Origin: Tritrichomonas musculus
Lineage: Eukaryota > Parabasalia > Tritrichomonadida > Tritrichomonadidae
Reading direction: 5' to 3'
DNA: 64,000 nucleotides
Assembly: GCA_039105265.1 (NCBI GenBank)
Contig: JAPFFF010000059.1
Span: 1 to 64,000, forward strand
The translations under genes and the position numbers were made by a program. Under the pieces are notes generated by a model. It searched no databases and had not been told where the DNA came from. It worked only from the letters and a program-made list of their open reading frames with translations. Of the stretch, positions 20,345-31,969 are shown piece by piece; positions within the stretch are counted from its first letter, which is position 1; each line of letters starts with the position of its first letter.

Positions 20345-22023
20345 ACGGTATTTAAAGTGGTAACGCTTTTTTTTTTTAGAAAAAAAAATTTTAAAATACA
20401 AAATTTAATTTTTTCAACATAAAACAGAGTTTATTTAAATTAAATTATATAATAATATTTACCATTATTTATATGATATTAATCACAAGGTTGTGTATCT
20501 ATCTGTCTCAAATCACCAAAGTTTTTCGTCAACCAATTTAAAAAGTTAAAGTCAAATTACTTCATTACCTTTTTAAAATTTTTGATATTTTCTTATATAA
20601 TTAGTTTAGAATCTATTCATCATTCATAATTTATTCATCATTTAATTATAAATGATAAATACTTTCTTTTGAAAAGTTAAAATTATTTTAAAAATGTAAC
20701 CATTTTCATAAGTGTTTATACAAAATAAAAAATTCTTATGAGTGCTTTTGATTATTTCCTTAAATCCTTTTTATATTTGATTGTATATTAGAAGAATTTT
20801 ATTATTTTACTATACTATTTACTTTTAACTCCAGCATAATGCTTTTTATAGGTCAAATGAATATGCTTTGAATGGCTCAAATTAAATTGAATTATAACCT
20901 AAATTAGAAGATTGATCAATTTATCTTTATTATATAAATATATGGTTTATTGCGCTGTATTATTAAAATAATAACATAAAAGTAATAATCTATACTAGAA
21001 GTTTCCTATTCTTATAATGATCTCAAAAACTGAAAAATACATAGTTGTAAGCAAAAAAATTTCATAATTTTTCTCTTTCTCACCAAAAAGAATCAAAAGG
21101 ATGTAATATCGAATTTTAGTTCGATATTATATCAATTCAATGATTTTGATAATAAAAAACGATGAATTATCTAATGATTATAATATGATTATTTTTTCTT
21201 TAAAAATCGAATTTGAAAAAGTATCAATGAAATTTATTAATGAAATAAATATGTATATAAAATGCTGAAACATAAGAGATAAAAATTGTCTAAAAAAAAC
21301 AAAATTTGAATATTTGTTTTGCTGTTCGTTTATAATTTTTGGACGTTTATCAATTAATGAAGATAAACCATTATCTTGTGCAAAACATATTATCTTATTG
21401 CATTATATCAATATATAAATATGCTTTAATAGTTTTTAACTAATTTTTAATTTGTAATTTCAGTAATCTGTTATGTTGTCGGGATAAAGATAGCACAAAA
21501 TTGAAAGATGATGAAAAAGTTCTCTCAATAAGTCTCAGAATGAAAATCAACTCTGACTTCTAATAAGTTAAATACATCTTTAAATGCAAATATGTTTTTA
21601 TAAATATTATTTATAAATAACAGCATTTTATAGATAAATGAATCAATTCTTTATCATGAAAAGTAAACGGTCACCAAAAAATCAAAGATATACTCGTTTT
21701 TATAGTCAATAATTTTATTTTTACAAATTTAATTAATAATTATTAATATTCTCATAATATATAATATGTTTATATTCTTAAATAAAATATTACTTTGATG
21801 TACATGTTTATCATCATGCTTTAATTTTTTTCATTGATTGACGAAAAACTTTGGTGATTTGAGACAGATAGATACACAACCTTGTGATTAATATCATATA
21901 AATAATGGTAAATATTATTATATAATTTAATTTAAATAAACTCTGTTTTATGTTGAAAAAAATTAAATTTTGTATTTTTAAATTTTTTTTTCTAAAAAAA
22001 AGCGTTACCACTTTAAATACCGT
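20345..22023. mobile_element. Element with approximately 190-bp inverted terminal repeats
   Basis: 20345-20536 and 21833-22023 are near-perfect inverted copies. The outer ends read ACGGTATTTAAAGTGGTAAC (left) and its complement (right). The inner ends share CCAAAGTTTTTCGTCAA. The 1.3-kb centre is AT-rich with no credible ORF. Apparent short ORFs in the arms are by-products. The very long inverted repeats fit a foldback or long-TIR non-autonomous DNA element. I could not fix a target-site duplication; TA lies near both ends, but the exact boundary is uncertain. Confidence 0.75.
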
Positions 22024-23073
22024 AGAACAAAAATGCAATTTTGGAAAAGTAATAGAAAAAAAAGCATCTATTCAAAAGTATTTTTATTTTGAAATAAAAA
22101 AAAAAAAAAAATCAAATAAAAATTGTAATAGTAATTCAGAAAATTTGAAAGCATAAAAAATAATAATTTATATATTTCTCCTTGAATAATTAATTTATAC
22201 AACTGAACATCAGATATTATTTTAAGCAAAGTATTTTGTAAATAAATACATGCATTATGTTCTTGGTATACCAATACTCATCGAGACAAAAAGTTCGAAA
22301 ATTCGTTATTTTTTTGAAAGACGTAAAATATAAACTTTTGTAAAAGTTAAAAAATAATTTGTAAAGTCGTTAAAAATCACTTTTTAAGAAAGGTCTAACC
22401 GCCAGAACTATTTTTAATATAATAATAGAAATAATAGATTTAATAATTCAACAAATTCAATTTTTCGGCATTTTTAGCTAAAAAATGAATTTTTTTTTTT
22501 TCAATAATAATAACTATTTTTATATAACACTTAATGATTTAAAAGCATATAAAAAGATATCAAAAGAATTAATGATTAGAATAAATTATATAAAAAGTTA
22601 TCGCTATTCTAAATTTTTATAAAGTGTTATAAAATTCTTATCAAAAATAATTAAAATAAATTGAGATAGAATACTCAAATTTATTTTCTGAAGAAAATTT
22701 AATATATACTTATATCCTTTTAGTTTTTATTTTAATTTGAATTTTGTACGATGCAAATATTTATAAAACTAATTATTATTATTATAATAAAATATAATTA
22801 GTTTGAACAAACCAGTCATTGAGTTTTACTGTAAAAATTCAGTTGTACTACCTTTTAATTGAGATTTTCTTAGAATTGAATGTATTAATTTGAGAGAGTA
22901 TACAATTTTTTTTCTTGCTGTTCTGAAAATTATATGATATTTTTTTTTATTACAATAAACCTTTCAAATATTTGTTTATAATTAAGATAACTATTTAATT
23001 TTGAATATTTCATAAATCTACAACATTCAATTTATTGATAGTAAAATAAATTGAATAATTTTACCTAATAAAA
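22024..23073. other. AT-rich intergenic DNA, no gene seen
   Basis: Contains several A/T homopolymer runs. No coding frame or repeat stands out. Confidence 0.6.
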
Positions 23074-24633
23074 ATGAAATGCGAGAAGAATTATGATGAT
23101 TTCGCTGAAGAAGCCAAAAATTATGAAAGTATTTTATTAAAATATAAAGATACAGGTGAAGTTTTTGTTGATCGCAATTTTCTACCAAACAAAAAAATAA
23201 AAGAAAATATTACCAAGCAATATTTGAAAAATACAAAATGTTGGAAAAGAATAGATGAAATGTATCCAGCACCACTTTTTAAAAAAGATCTTATTAAGTC
23301 TGAATACGTCAATCAAGGTAAACTATGTGATTGTTATTTCATTAGTGCATTATCACGTATCGCCATTCAACCACATTTAGTACCGCTACTTTTTGATACG
23401 AATACTCCAAACAATATATTAGGATCTGTTCCAAATTCAATAAATATCAAGTGTGGAGCAGTTGTTGTTTATTTTTTTTGTTTTGGACTTAGAACTCCAG
23501 TTTTAATCGATACTTTAGTACCAGTAGATCGATCGGGCAAGTTACGATTTAGTTGTCCATCAATATCATCAGCTTCACCATGGTTTTGCTTAGTTGAAAA
23601 AGCATTTGCAAAATTGAATGGATCTTTCTCAAATATTAATTGGGGTTATTTTGAAGAGAGTATTTATGCATTTTTTGATTATTATCCCATAATAAAGCAA
23701 ATATCAGAACTATGCAAACCTCCAAAAATAGAGAAGATGTCTGTTTTTGATAGAATAATGAAATACCAGAAACAAGGTGCCGTAATGAGTGCTGGAATTG
23801 AAATTCTCAAATCAAAAGCAACATTGATAGAATTGAAAAAAAATAAATTATTATATGGACATACTTATTCAATTTTAAAAGTTAAGAAATTTGAAGATAA
23901 AACGTTAATTTGTTTGAAAAATCCTTGGGGTAGTTTTGAATGGAAAGGCGATTGGTCAAAAAAATCAAAATTATGGACTTCTGAAATGAAAAAAGAATTC
24001 AATTTGAATGAAAAAGAAGATGGAATTTTTTGGATGAATGAAAAGGATTTTTGCAAATATTTCACAACAATAAGAATATGTAAACCAATATTATCTAATT
24101 GGCATTGTAAACAATTTTCTATTCAAGCTAAACCAAGTATTCATGATGGGCACAATGTTACTAATATTATTCCTTATTTTGATAAGAAAACTTATTATGG
24201 ACTTAAAGTTATTGATCAAATTCCAAAATTTTCTAAATGTCGTTTTCACATTATAGTGGAATGTCGAACTAGACCTTTAAAAAATAGCATGTTCGTTTTG
24301 AATTATTGTCCATTATTTACAGTAATGTTTGCACACTTAAATGGAGAAAAATTAAATAAATCAAATTTTAAATATTCAAAAATAGAAGAAATCGATAGGA
24401 AAGATACAATTTCATATGTAAAATATGATGTTAAAAATAATGATGATATTATTACTATGTCTGTTTATCGATCTAGTAGAAGTATAATGAATGAAAATTT
24501 CTTTATTACTATATATTCTGATTATAATTTTGTTCTTTATAATCTAGATGATCCAACAAATTTGTTATCTGATATAGATAAAAATAAATCACTTTTTAAT
24601 GTATTTGATAATGACTCAGAGTCAAGTTCCTAA
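23074..24633 (+). CDS. Calpain-type cysteine peptidase (family C2)
   Basis: 519 residues. The N-terminal part has VFVDRNFLPNKK and YVNQGKLCDCYFISAL, the calpain box around the nucleophile (usual form QGxLGDCWFLAAL), placing the catalytic Cys at residue 87. GHTYSILKVKKF supplies His263 and CLKNPWGSFEWKGDW supplies Asn283, so the triad is complete. The box has Asp-Cys-Tyr instead of Asp-Cys-Trp. After the protease core (to about residue 345) comes a beta-rich region that could match the calpain C2-like (domain III) fold. No EF hands, signal peptide or TM helix are visible, so this is a cytosolic non-classical calpain. Calpains are Ca2+-dependent regulatory proteases; Ca2+ dependence here is inferred from the family. 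The gene ends in TAA, with AATAAA-like signals downstream at about 24770. Confidence 0.9.
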   Translation: MKCEKNYDDFAEEAKNYESILLKYKDTGEVFVDRNFLPNKKIKENITKQYLKNTKCWKRIDEMYPAPLFKKDLIKSEYVNQGKLCDCYFISALSRIAIQPHLVPLLFDTNTPNNILGSVPNSINIKCGAVVVYFFCFGLRTPVLIDTLVPVDRSGKLRFSCPSISSASPWFCLVEKAFAKLNGSFSNINWGYFEESIYAFFDYYPIIKQISELCKPPKIEKMSVFDRIMKYQKQGAVMSAGIEILKSKATLIELKKNKLLYGHTYSILKVKKFEDKTLICLKNPWGSFEWKGDWSKKSKLWTSEMKKEFNLNEKEDGIFWMNEKDFCKYFTTIRICKPILSNWHCKQFSIQAKPSIHDGHNVTNIIPYFDKKTYYGLKVIDQIPKFSKCRFHIIVECRTRPLKNSMFVLNYCPLFTVMFAHLNGEKLNKSNFKYSKIEEIDRKDTISYVKYDVKNNDDIITMSVYRSSRSIMNENFFITIYSDYNFVLYNLDDPTNLLSDIDKNKSLFNVFDNDSESSS

Positions 24634-24856
24634 CAAATTTCCAGTATGTCATTACAATTCAATTCATATTGATTGAAAATCTTCAGAATTATTTGCAGAT
24701 ATTATCATGTAATTGAATTTAATCATCTTTTATGCACATTTTATAAAATGTTTATCATGTATTTGTTTCAATAAATAAAAAATATATTTATAATCATATT
24801 AAATTTTCATTTTAAATGTTTGATTTTAAAAAAATCTATAATTATCTTAATAAATA

Positions 24857-25384
24857 ATGAAAAAAATATATTTAAAACCAAATTTCAATGAATTCCGTTT
24901 AACAGGTGAAAATCACTCATATTTATGTTCATTAATTCGACAAGACTCAGTTGAAGACTTTATTATCTATATCAACAAGAACATAGTATCACTAACAAAT
25001 TTTCTTATCGAGCCTTCACTTTTTGAGAGTAATTCAATTTTGAATGATAGTCAAAAAGTTACCTTAATTGAATATGCTGCATTTTACTGTTCCATTGAAA
25101 TATTTAAGTACTTGTTATTAAATGGTTGTGAATTACCATCATCGTTGTGGAAGTATGTGATTCATGGTCGAAATGCAGAACTGATTCATATATTAGAAGA
25201 GAATCACGTTGATGGCCAAGATTACATTGAACGTGTAGAAGAGTCCATTAAGTGTCACCATAATGAAATAACTGACTACATCATCAATAGTTTGGTTATT
25301 TCGGATGAAGACAAAAAAATGAAAATTTTTTCATTTGATGTCTGGTCGATTCATGATGTTGTAATTTTGGTAGATGCTAAATAA
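24857..25384 (+). pseudogene. DUF3447 (ankyrin-type) protein fragment
   Basis: 175 codons from ATG. The stretch GENHSYLCSLIRQDSVEDFI followed by YINKN, and then LIEYAAFYCSIEIFKYLLLN, is the typical central part of the large trichomonad DUF3447 family. Those proteins normally begin with a helical N-terminal domain (compare 29867-30328), which is missing here. After about residue 150 the family pattern is lost, and the frame ends 4 bp into a pseudokinase segment. It is probably a truncated family member joined to foreign sequence. Expression as a short protein cannot be excluded. Confidence 0.6.
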
Positions 25385-26106
25385 AAAAATCAAAAAGATT
25401 TTATGAAATTGAAACAAGCGGTTATATAATTATTAAAGATTATTACCAAAATGGAAATTTGAAAGAATTGATTGAAGATTACTTTAATTCAAAAGGATCT
25501 GATGATTCTATTTTGAATCCAACGATAAGAAGTAAAATTATTTTCGGTGTTGCAGCCATAATGAAAAAGCTTCATAAATTAAACATTGTTCATTCTAATT
25601 TAACAATTGGAAATATTTTACTCGATGATAATTATGAACCTTTGATTAATAATTTCGGTTTTGCTGGTGTTAATAAAGGTGGTCCTTTTGATGAAGTTCC
25701 AATTCTAATCGATAAGCCTTTTTATGAAGATTTTGTTTTGAGTTTTGCTCCTGAAAGAATTGAAAGTGGTGAATCTATGCCTGAATCTGATGTTTTCTCT
25801 TACGGAATGTTCTTATATTTAATGTTTTACCCACTAAAAAAAATGATGCGTGATAATAGAATTAAAAACCTTGGAGATATTTGTCAAAATGCTTTGAGAG
25901 GAAATAGATTTTTAAGGCCTCCTATTATTCCTGATCATTATTGGAAATTGATTCAACATTGTTGGAATCAATCACCTGATGAGAGACAATCGTTTGAGGA
26001 AATAACTCAATTACTAAGAGATGATAGGTTTGCTCTGAATGAATTTGGAGATCCAACAGATTTGGATCAATTACATGAATATCAAAATAGAATAGAAAAA
26101 ATTTGA
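25381..26106 (+). pseudogene. Protein kinase C-lobe fragment with pseudokinase motifs
   Basis: The frame opens directly after a TAA and has no good ATG. It starts around the hinge (GYIIIKDYYQNGNLKELI), so the Gly-rich loop and the VAIK lysine are absent. The catalytic loop reads IVHSNLTIGNIL instead of HRDLKxxN, losing the Arg and the catalytic Asp. The DFG motif reads NFG. The APE segment (SFAPE), DVFSYG and the late WNQSPDERQSF motif are well preserved and resemble trichomonad TKL-type kinases. Either a true pseudokinase lost its N lobe, or a normal kinase decayed. The preserved reading frame over 240 codons hints at recent truncation. Stop codon TGA. Confidence 0.65.
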
Positions 26107-26301
26107 TTTAATTTAATTTTCATATAAATATCTTATTGATATTTAAAAATATTTTTTTTTATAAATATCTTATTTTTTACATTCATCAAATGAGATAAAA
26201 AAAAATCATATAAAAAGATATTGAACGTTTTTAAGAATATTTGAAATAAATGCTTTTGATATTTGAGATGTAATTTATTAACCTTTTCATATTAAAATGT
26301 A

Positions 26302-27218
26302 TAGTATCAAGATATGGTCCAGCTCTATTCAATTAAGTCCAGCTCAATTGAATTTTTTTGAATATAAACTAAGTTTTTTAATTTGTCCCTTCTTATCGTC
26401 CTCTCAAATTTGAATAAAGCTAAATATTTTTTTTTAAGTTATAATGGCATGAATACTTTCATTCATCTCAGGTTGAGGCTCCCGCTATTACCTTAACCAA
26501 TTGGGCTTAGCCCTCAAAGGTTCCCAAAGCTATTTAAAATGCATTTTTCCTGAATAAATAACTTTTTTATATTCTTTTTTTTTTTATTTTCATCTTCTCA
26601 AAATTGAAAGATATGGTATTTTTACAAAAACACTTTGTTTTGATAATTGAATACTTTTAAATAAATTATTAATTGATTTGTTGTTAACAAAACCCTACTA
26701 TAACCAAATCTTGAGTGTATGATAGTTCATATCCTTTGAGGCATCTTTCAATAGTAAATCCCATTTTGTCCATTTATAATTTTAATTAGGATAACCACAC
26801 CTATAAATTTGAATACAGCCCGACAGTTCGGTTGAGAACACATTAGACGCTAAGCTTGATAAATTTTCAATATTTGAATTGCTGTAGGTGATAGGTAGCA
26901 TTGTTTATTGAATGTAAGACAGATAAGATTGGTTGCCGAGGAAACATTTTGGAAACTGCCATTTATGTCTTGTTAGTAGAACGCAAAAATAAAAATAATG
27001 GGCAGGGATATTCAATTTTTTATCGTCTTTTATTTTGCCTTAATAAATTCACCTTTTTTTAGAAAATTCAATTGAGCTATACTTTCTGAACTTTCTTAGA
27101 AAATTGAAAGCTTAATCGTATAATTTTTTTTTTTTTTTTTTTTTTGATAAAAAATTCTTTGAATTTTTTCTATTGAGCTGGACTTAATTGAATAGAGCTG
27201 GACTTAATCTTGATACTA
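26302..27218. mobile_element. TA-flanked TIR element with approximately 51-bp inverted repeats
   Basis: The left end starts TAGTATCAAGATATGGTCCA and the right end reversed starts TAGTATCAAGATTAAGTCCA. Both continue with the same CTCTATTCAATTAAGTCC segment, for about 51 bp with four mismatches. TA flanks both sides (26300-26301, 27219-27220). Within each arm GTCCAGCTC occurs twice, spaced by about 20 bp. There is no ORF, so it is non-autonomous and probably of the Tc1/mariner class. A short tRNA-like stretch lies inside (see findings). Confidence 0.75.
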
Positions 27219-27429
27219 TATCATAAACTCATCTCCAAAAACTGATCCGCTCAAAATTGAAAGAACTTATTCAAATATTCAATGGTTTATTTTTTTATAC
27301 CTATTATTCAACTTTTTCTATACTATATAAAATATAAATAACAAACCATTTTTTAAATTAAAATTCATTTAAAATTTATTTTGAAAATGATTTAAAAATA
27401 TAAATTCAAAATAAATCTATTTTGATTAT

Positions 27430-29307
27430 ATGGTAAAAAATGTCAACCGCTATGGTCTTATTCAAATTTCAAGTAATTTAAATAAAATTTTTATAATGCA
27501 AATGAATATTACAATTCTCTCTTTAACTACGTATTCTATATTTTCACATTCTCCATTTTTTGTTGGAAATCAATTAACTTTTATTAATGGCCGCTTTAGT
27601 AAGATAACTTCCAAAATATTTTATAATCAAAAAAATCTTTTATTAAAAGAATCAACTTTTACTCAAATTCATGGAAGTATCATACATAATACAAATGAAA
27701 ATGATAGACAAACCATTAAAGATATAGAATTTTCGAATTCTCATAAATTTAATGATACTGAAATAATTGACACGAAATCAATTACTATATATAACTGCCA
27801 ATTTAATTCAATATCAGATGAAGAAAATCCTTTTCTTATCAAAGATGATGATATTACTCTTTATATTACTGATACGTTATTTAATAGTTGTAGATCAGAG
27901 AATGGTATTCTTTCACTTCAATGCAGGTGTTTTACAATGACTCATACGTGTAGTTTTCATTCACTGTGTAATTATAGAACATGCTTTTTATTTTTAAATT
28001 GTAAAAAAAATGATTTCTCAATTATTTTATATAATTCAATTTACGAGTCAGTAATTAATACTGTAAATAACAAACAAGTTACAGCCAATATTTATTGTAG
28101 TTATGGTGACCAATATTTGAAATGTAATAATATGACAAAAGCACCATTTAACGGATTCCAATTTGACTCAGTCCAATGTTTTATGTTTACAATGAATACT
28201 GTAAAAGATATGGATCTTTCATGTTTATATATGTCTGGTTCCAATGATAATATTAATGATATTAAAGAAATTGAAACAGTAAACTTTTTAAATTCAGGAA
28301 CAATAGATTATACGTTAATAAGGTTTTCTTCTCATAATTATTTCCAATTTCATGCTAAAAAGTGTGTTCTTTTATCAAATGTCAAAATTTTTAGACAAGA
28401 AACCACTGAAAATGAATATGTTCAAATTCATTGTTACAATTGTATCATATCTGATGTTGATAAAAGTGATAACACAGAAGAAATTGATTGTACTACTGTC
28501 CAAGGTGTTGATGCATCAAATTTCTATTCTCTTCCACATTTCACCTATGGTGAAATTTGTCCAGGTACAAAATACGATGGCATAGATGACGCAAGAGGAT
28601 GTAACTTTGGAAATTGTATTCCAAATAATTGTGATAGAACAATAGGATTCCCTGATGATGTTGTTCCATATACATCTGTATTTCATATAGATTTGCATAC
28701 TCCAACTTTCACAGAAACTGGTGAATTTTCACAATCAGCTGATTTTATTTATTCCAATAAGTTTTCTAAATCAGATGATTTCATTTCGTCTGATAAGTTT
28801 TCTAAATCAGCTGATTTTACTTACTCTGATAAGTTTTCTAAATCAAATGATTTTACATATTCCAAAAAATTTTCTAAATCAGCTGATTTCACTCATTCGA
28901 ACATTTTTTCTGAAACGTTGGTTTTCTATTTCACATCTTTGCAAATGGATCCATATGAAACATCTGATATGACAACATTATTTGTTTCAAATGAAGAGAT
29001 TTATTCATCTTTGTTTTCAGATACAAAAGAGTCGGTTATTGATCGTGATGTTAACCTTGGAAACGGAGGTGGAAAAAACAACAAAGGAAAAATGATAGGC
29101 ATCATTGTTGGAGTTGTTGGTGCTGTTGCAATTGCTGCCATAGTTACAACAATTGTTTTGATCAGGAAGAAAAATTTAAATGCTGAATTAATGAGCGAAG
29201 GAGACATAATTACACAGGAAGCTAACGTTGCTACTGTAGAAAATATTCTACAAGATCAAATGGACAATGATGATCCATTCGCTGCTGATTTTGATAATGG
29301 TCAATAA
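27430..29307 (+). CDS. Beta-helix-type single-pass surface protein with Phe/Ser stalk
   Basis: 625 residues from the first ATG. Met23 (27496) gives a better hydrophobic leader (MQMNITILSLTTYSIF). The ectodomain is Asn/Ile/Phe-rich with repeating beta-strand pattern and scattered Cys, ending in CNFGNCIPNNCDRTIGFPDD, a Cys cluster I associate with trichomonad surface proteins. The stalk at residues about 430-495 repeats a 12-residue unit, KFSKSADFTYSD. A TM helix follows (IGIIVGVVGAVAIAAIVTTI, about residues 556-577). The tail is acidic and ends DDPFAADFDNGQ. It shares its layout with the gene at 7774-13386 but lacks GGA(I/L) motifs. The stop TAA overlaps AATAAATAAA. The role in adhesion is inferred. 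Confidence 0.8.
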   Translation: MVKNVNRYGLIQISSNLNKIFIMQMNITILSLTTYSIFSHSPFFVGNQLTFINGRFSKITSKIFYNQKNLLLKESTFTQIHGSIIHNTNENDRQTIKDIEFSNSHKFNDTEIIDTKSITIYNCQFNSISDEENPFLIKDDDITLYITDTLFNSCRSENGILSLQCRCFTMTHTCSFHSLCNYRTCFLFLNCKKNDFSIILYNSIYESVINTVNNKQVTANIYCSYGDQYLKCNNMTKAPFNGFQFDSVQCFMFTMNTVKDMDLSCLYMSGSNDNINDIKEIETVNFLNSGTIDYTLIRFSSHNYFQFHAKKCVLLSNVKIFRQETTENEYVQIHCYNCIISDVDKSDNTEEIDCTTVQGVDASNFYSLPHFTYGEICPGTKYDGIDDARGCNFGNCIPNNCDRTIGFPDDVVPYTSVFHIDLHTPTFTETGEFSQSADFIYSNKFSKSDDFISSDKFSKSADFTYSDKFSKSNDFTYSKKFSKSADFTHSNIFSETLVFYFTSLQMDPYETSDMTTLFVSNEEIYSSLFSDTKESVIDRDVNLGNGGGKNNKGKMIGIIVGVVGAVAIAAIVTTIVLIRKKNLNAELMSEGDIITQEANVATVENILQDQMDNDDPFAADFDNGQ

Positions 29308-29866
29308 ATAAAAATAATTAGCTATTATAATATTTTAGATTAAATTATTATATTTTAAAATGAACCAAGAAAATTTTATAAATTTAAAATGTAATAAACT
29401 TTTTGATAGAATTTACTTTGTTTTCAATGAATCTCAATTTCGAAATATAATCAAACCTTGCTTTTTTAAATTCATTCAAAATTGCATTTCCTGGAATACA
29501 AATTTTAAATAAATTAAAATATTTGCCAATTGAAATCAGTTTTGAATATTTTAGAAAATTCAATGGAATTAGGTTTATTACATTCTTCAAATGAGCATGG
29601 TACAATCCTATTAATTAATGATGGAGTTATTGCATTTTTAATGTTTCTACATGCAAAATAAACTGAGTTATATATTTCACTTTTTGTTTGAATTGAACTT
29701 TTAAGACTTTAGGATAATTTAATGACTTTTTGAAATATAACATACTTCCTTTTAATTTATAACATATTATATTTGTACCTTAAAAAAATAATTATATTTT
29801 TTAAATATAAGAAATTGATAAAACTCATAGAAATATGTAGTCTATTTTGAAACCTTACAAAAGAAG
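29308..29866. other. AT-rich spacer, no gene seen
   Basis: A 73-codon minus-strand frame (29384-29605) with LIPLNFLKYSKLISIGKYF is reminiscent of BspA-type sequence but is too short and isolated to call. Confidence 0.4.
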
Positions 29867-30492
29867 ATGGATTCGATGGAATATTTAGGAGTAATGAAAA
29901 AGATTCAACAAAATCTTCTAGATTTACTTGATTTTGAAAAGAATGTTGAAGAAAAATATCAAAATTTGAAAAATATTTTTGATGATAAAATTCATAATGA
30001 TCACAAAATAATTAAATCATTAATGCATTTAATATTACATATTTCCAATGATCACAATCGAACAGAAGGTTTTTTCAAGAAAATTGAGCAAATTTTAATG
30101 CTTTTTAAAGACGATCTTCAAAAATATTTTACAAATTCAGAACTTTTCAATATTTTCAAAAGCAACAAGAGAATTCTTTTATTTCTTATTGAAGAGAAAA
30201 TTATGAATTTTGATGAATTTATAGCTAAGCGAATCATAAAAAAGAAATTTTTAGATAAAAAATATCCACAATATTTTCAACCAGAAATTCAACCGTTTTT
30301 AAACGAAAATTGGTTTCCAAAATCATAAATTATCAAAAAATTCATGGATAGGAGAGATAACGAAAGAAATCCCAATCGATTTTTTCATAAAAAGGAAAAT
30401 TGGAGAAAATGATGATTTCATTTGCTGATTAATTCAAAAAGATTCGATTGATGAATTTATCACTTATGTAAATAAAAATAATTATTCATTAC
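29867..30492 (+). pseudogene. DUF3447 (ankyrin-type) gene relic, interrupted
   Basis: 29867-30328 encodes 153 residues of the classic N-terminal helical domain of trichomonad DUF3447 proteins (FFKKIEQILMLFKDDLQKYF, then IFKSNKRILLFLIEEKI). After a TAA, the next family block appears in a +1 frame (EIPIDFFIKKRKIGENDDFI), meets a TGA, and continues with LIQKDSIDEFITYVNKNNYS before ending abruptly at 30490 where a dispersed 74-bp repeat begins. The ankyrin part is missing. It therefore carries a frameshift, a nonsense codon and a 3' truncation. Confidence 0.8.
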
Positions 30493-30563
30493 AGTGTATA
30501 ACAACCTTTTCTTCATATATCAAAGATCAAGACAATCAATTAACAAAAAAGAGCATTTTAAAC
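30490..30563. repeat. 74-bp dispersed repeat, copy 2
   Basis: This matches 15666-15739. It begins exactly where the DUF3447 relic loses its family sequence, so it marks an insertion or recombination junction. Confidence 0.85.
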
Positions 30564-31969
30564 TCAATAAAAAATTTTTATCTCCATCTCAATTCATTGA
30601 ATTTTTTTTTTTGTGAATATTCAAAGGTAAACGGAGGCCGTTTATTTTGTCCGTTAAAAAAAATATAAAAACATCAATAACAATTGTTCTTTTGGACCAG
30701 TTATAAAAAAAATCACATTAATGAGAGATATTTTTATATTTCAAAATAATATTATAACTTACGGAGTAGAAATCTATCTTTTTTTTGTACTTTTGATTAT
30801 CATGGATATTAATCATGAACAAAATGTTTCGATTATTACTCCACTTCTAATGATTTATATTGTATGCCAGTATATAATATTGGCTATATAGACAAAAAAT
30901 AAGATAATTGTAACATTTCCCTAATATCATGAAAATAATTTTTCAATGAATTTTTTTATGAATGGTAACTTTTTGTTAAATTATCTAACTTTTTGTGATA
31001 TAATGATAAAACCAAAAGTATATATTGATATATCTTTTCAATGAAAATTTATTTTAGAAACATTTATCATAAATTATTTTTTATTTAATATATATATTTT
31101 AAAATGTTTTTTTATTTTGAAAATTAATGAATATTTGTATATATAATTGAACTTTTTTTAAATCATTTGCAAAAAAATGGAAAAATGAGAAAGCAAGTTT
31201 AAACTACAATAAATTATTTAAGTATATGTATTTTTCTTATTATAGTGATGAATATCAATTTTATTGTCCCTCCAAAAGATATTAGTTGGTAAAGGAACAG
31301 CCCAATATTAAAAAAACTCAACAAAAAAGAATAGTTTAATAATATTCATCAACAGATTCAGTTAATTCAATATCAACACATGTTCAAAAAAACATTTGAA
31401 ACAATCAAATTTGATTATTGATTTTTTCATTACCAATCTAATTATTTTTCAAAAATTTCATTATTTTTTCATACTTTTTGATAAGTATACAAATTATTTT
31501 CATATATATTTATAAAAAAAATTGATATTCTTTATGCCTACTATAATATGTTCATCAGAATTCCTCAAATTAAAATTATATTAGCAATATTTACATGTAT
31601 TTATATATATATATATTATTTTATCTTTTTAAAAATGCATAATAACATTGGAAAAATGATTTTAAAATCAGATATTTTCATTTTTAATTATTTTAAATTG
31701 AATAGTCTTTATTTAAAAATACTGAAAATTTAATTACTTTATTATTTTTATGTTCTCAATATATTTTGAATAAGCTTTCAAAATATTTATTTATAAATAT
31801 GCTTTATTCAGGAAAATAATAAATAATATTGTTATATTTTAGATAAAATATATTATAAATTATATTAATATATAAATATTTATATATAAGTAAATAATAT
31901 TTAAAAATGAGTTAGAAAAAACAGTTTCTAGGCAAATTCCTCTTAGAGCACCTAGAAAAAATTTGAATA
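30564..31969. other. AT-rich intergenic DNA, no gene seen
   Basis: No coding frame longer than about 60 codons looks real. No repeat recognised. Confidence 0.55.

Noticed and set aside
21950-22156. Plus-strand 68-codon ORF overlapping the right inverted arm
   Set aside because: A Lys/Phe-rich frame in A/T runs of the inverted repeat; no domain or conserved start.
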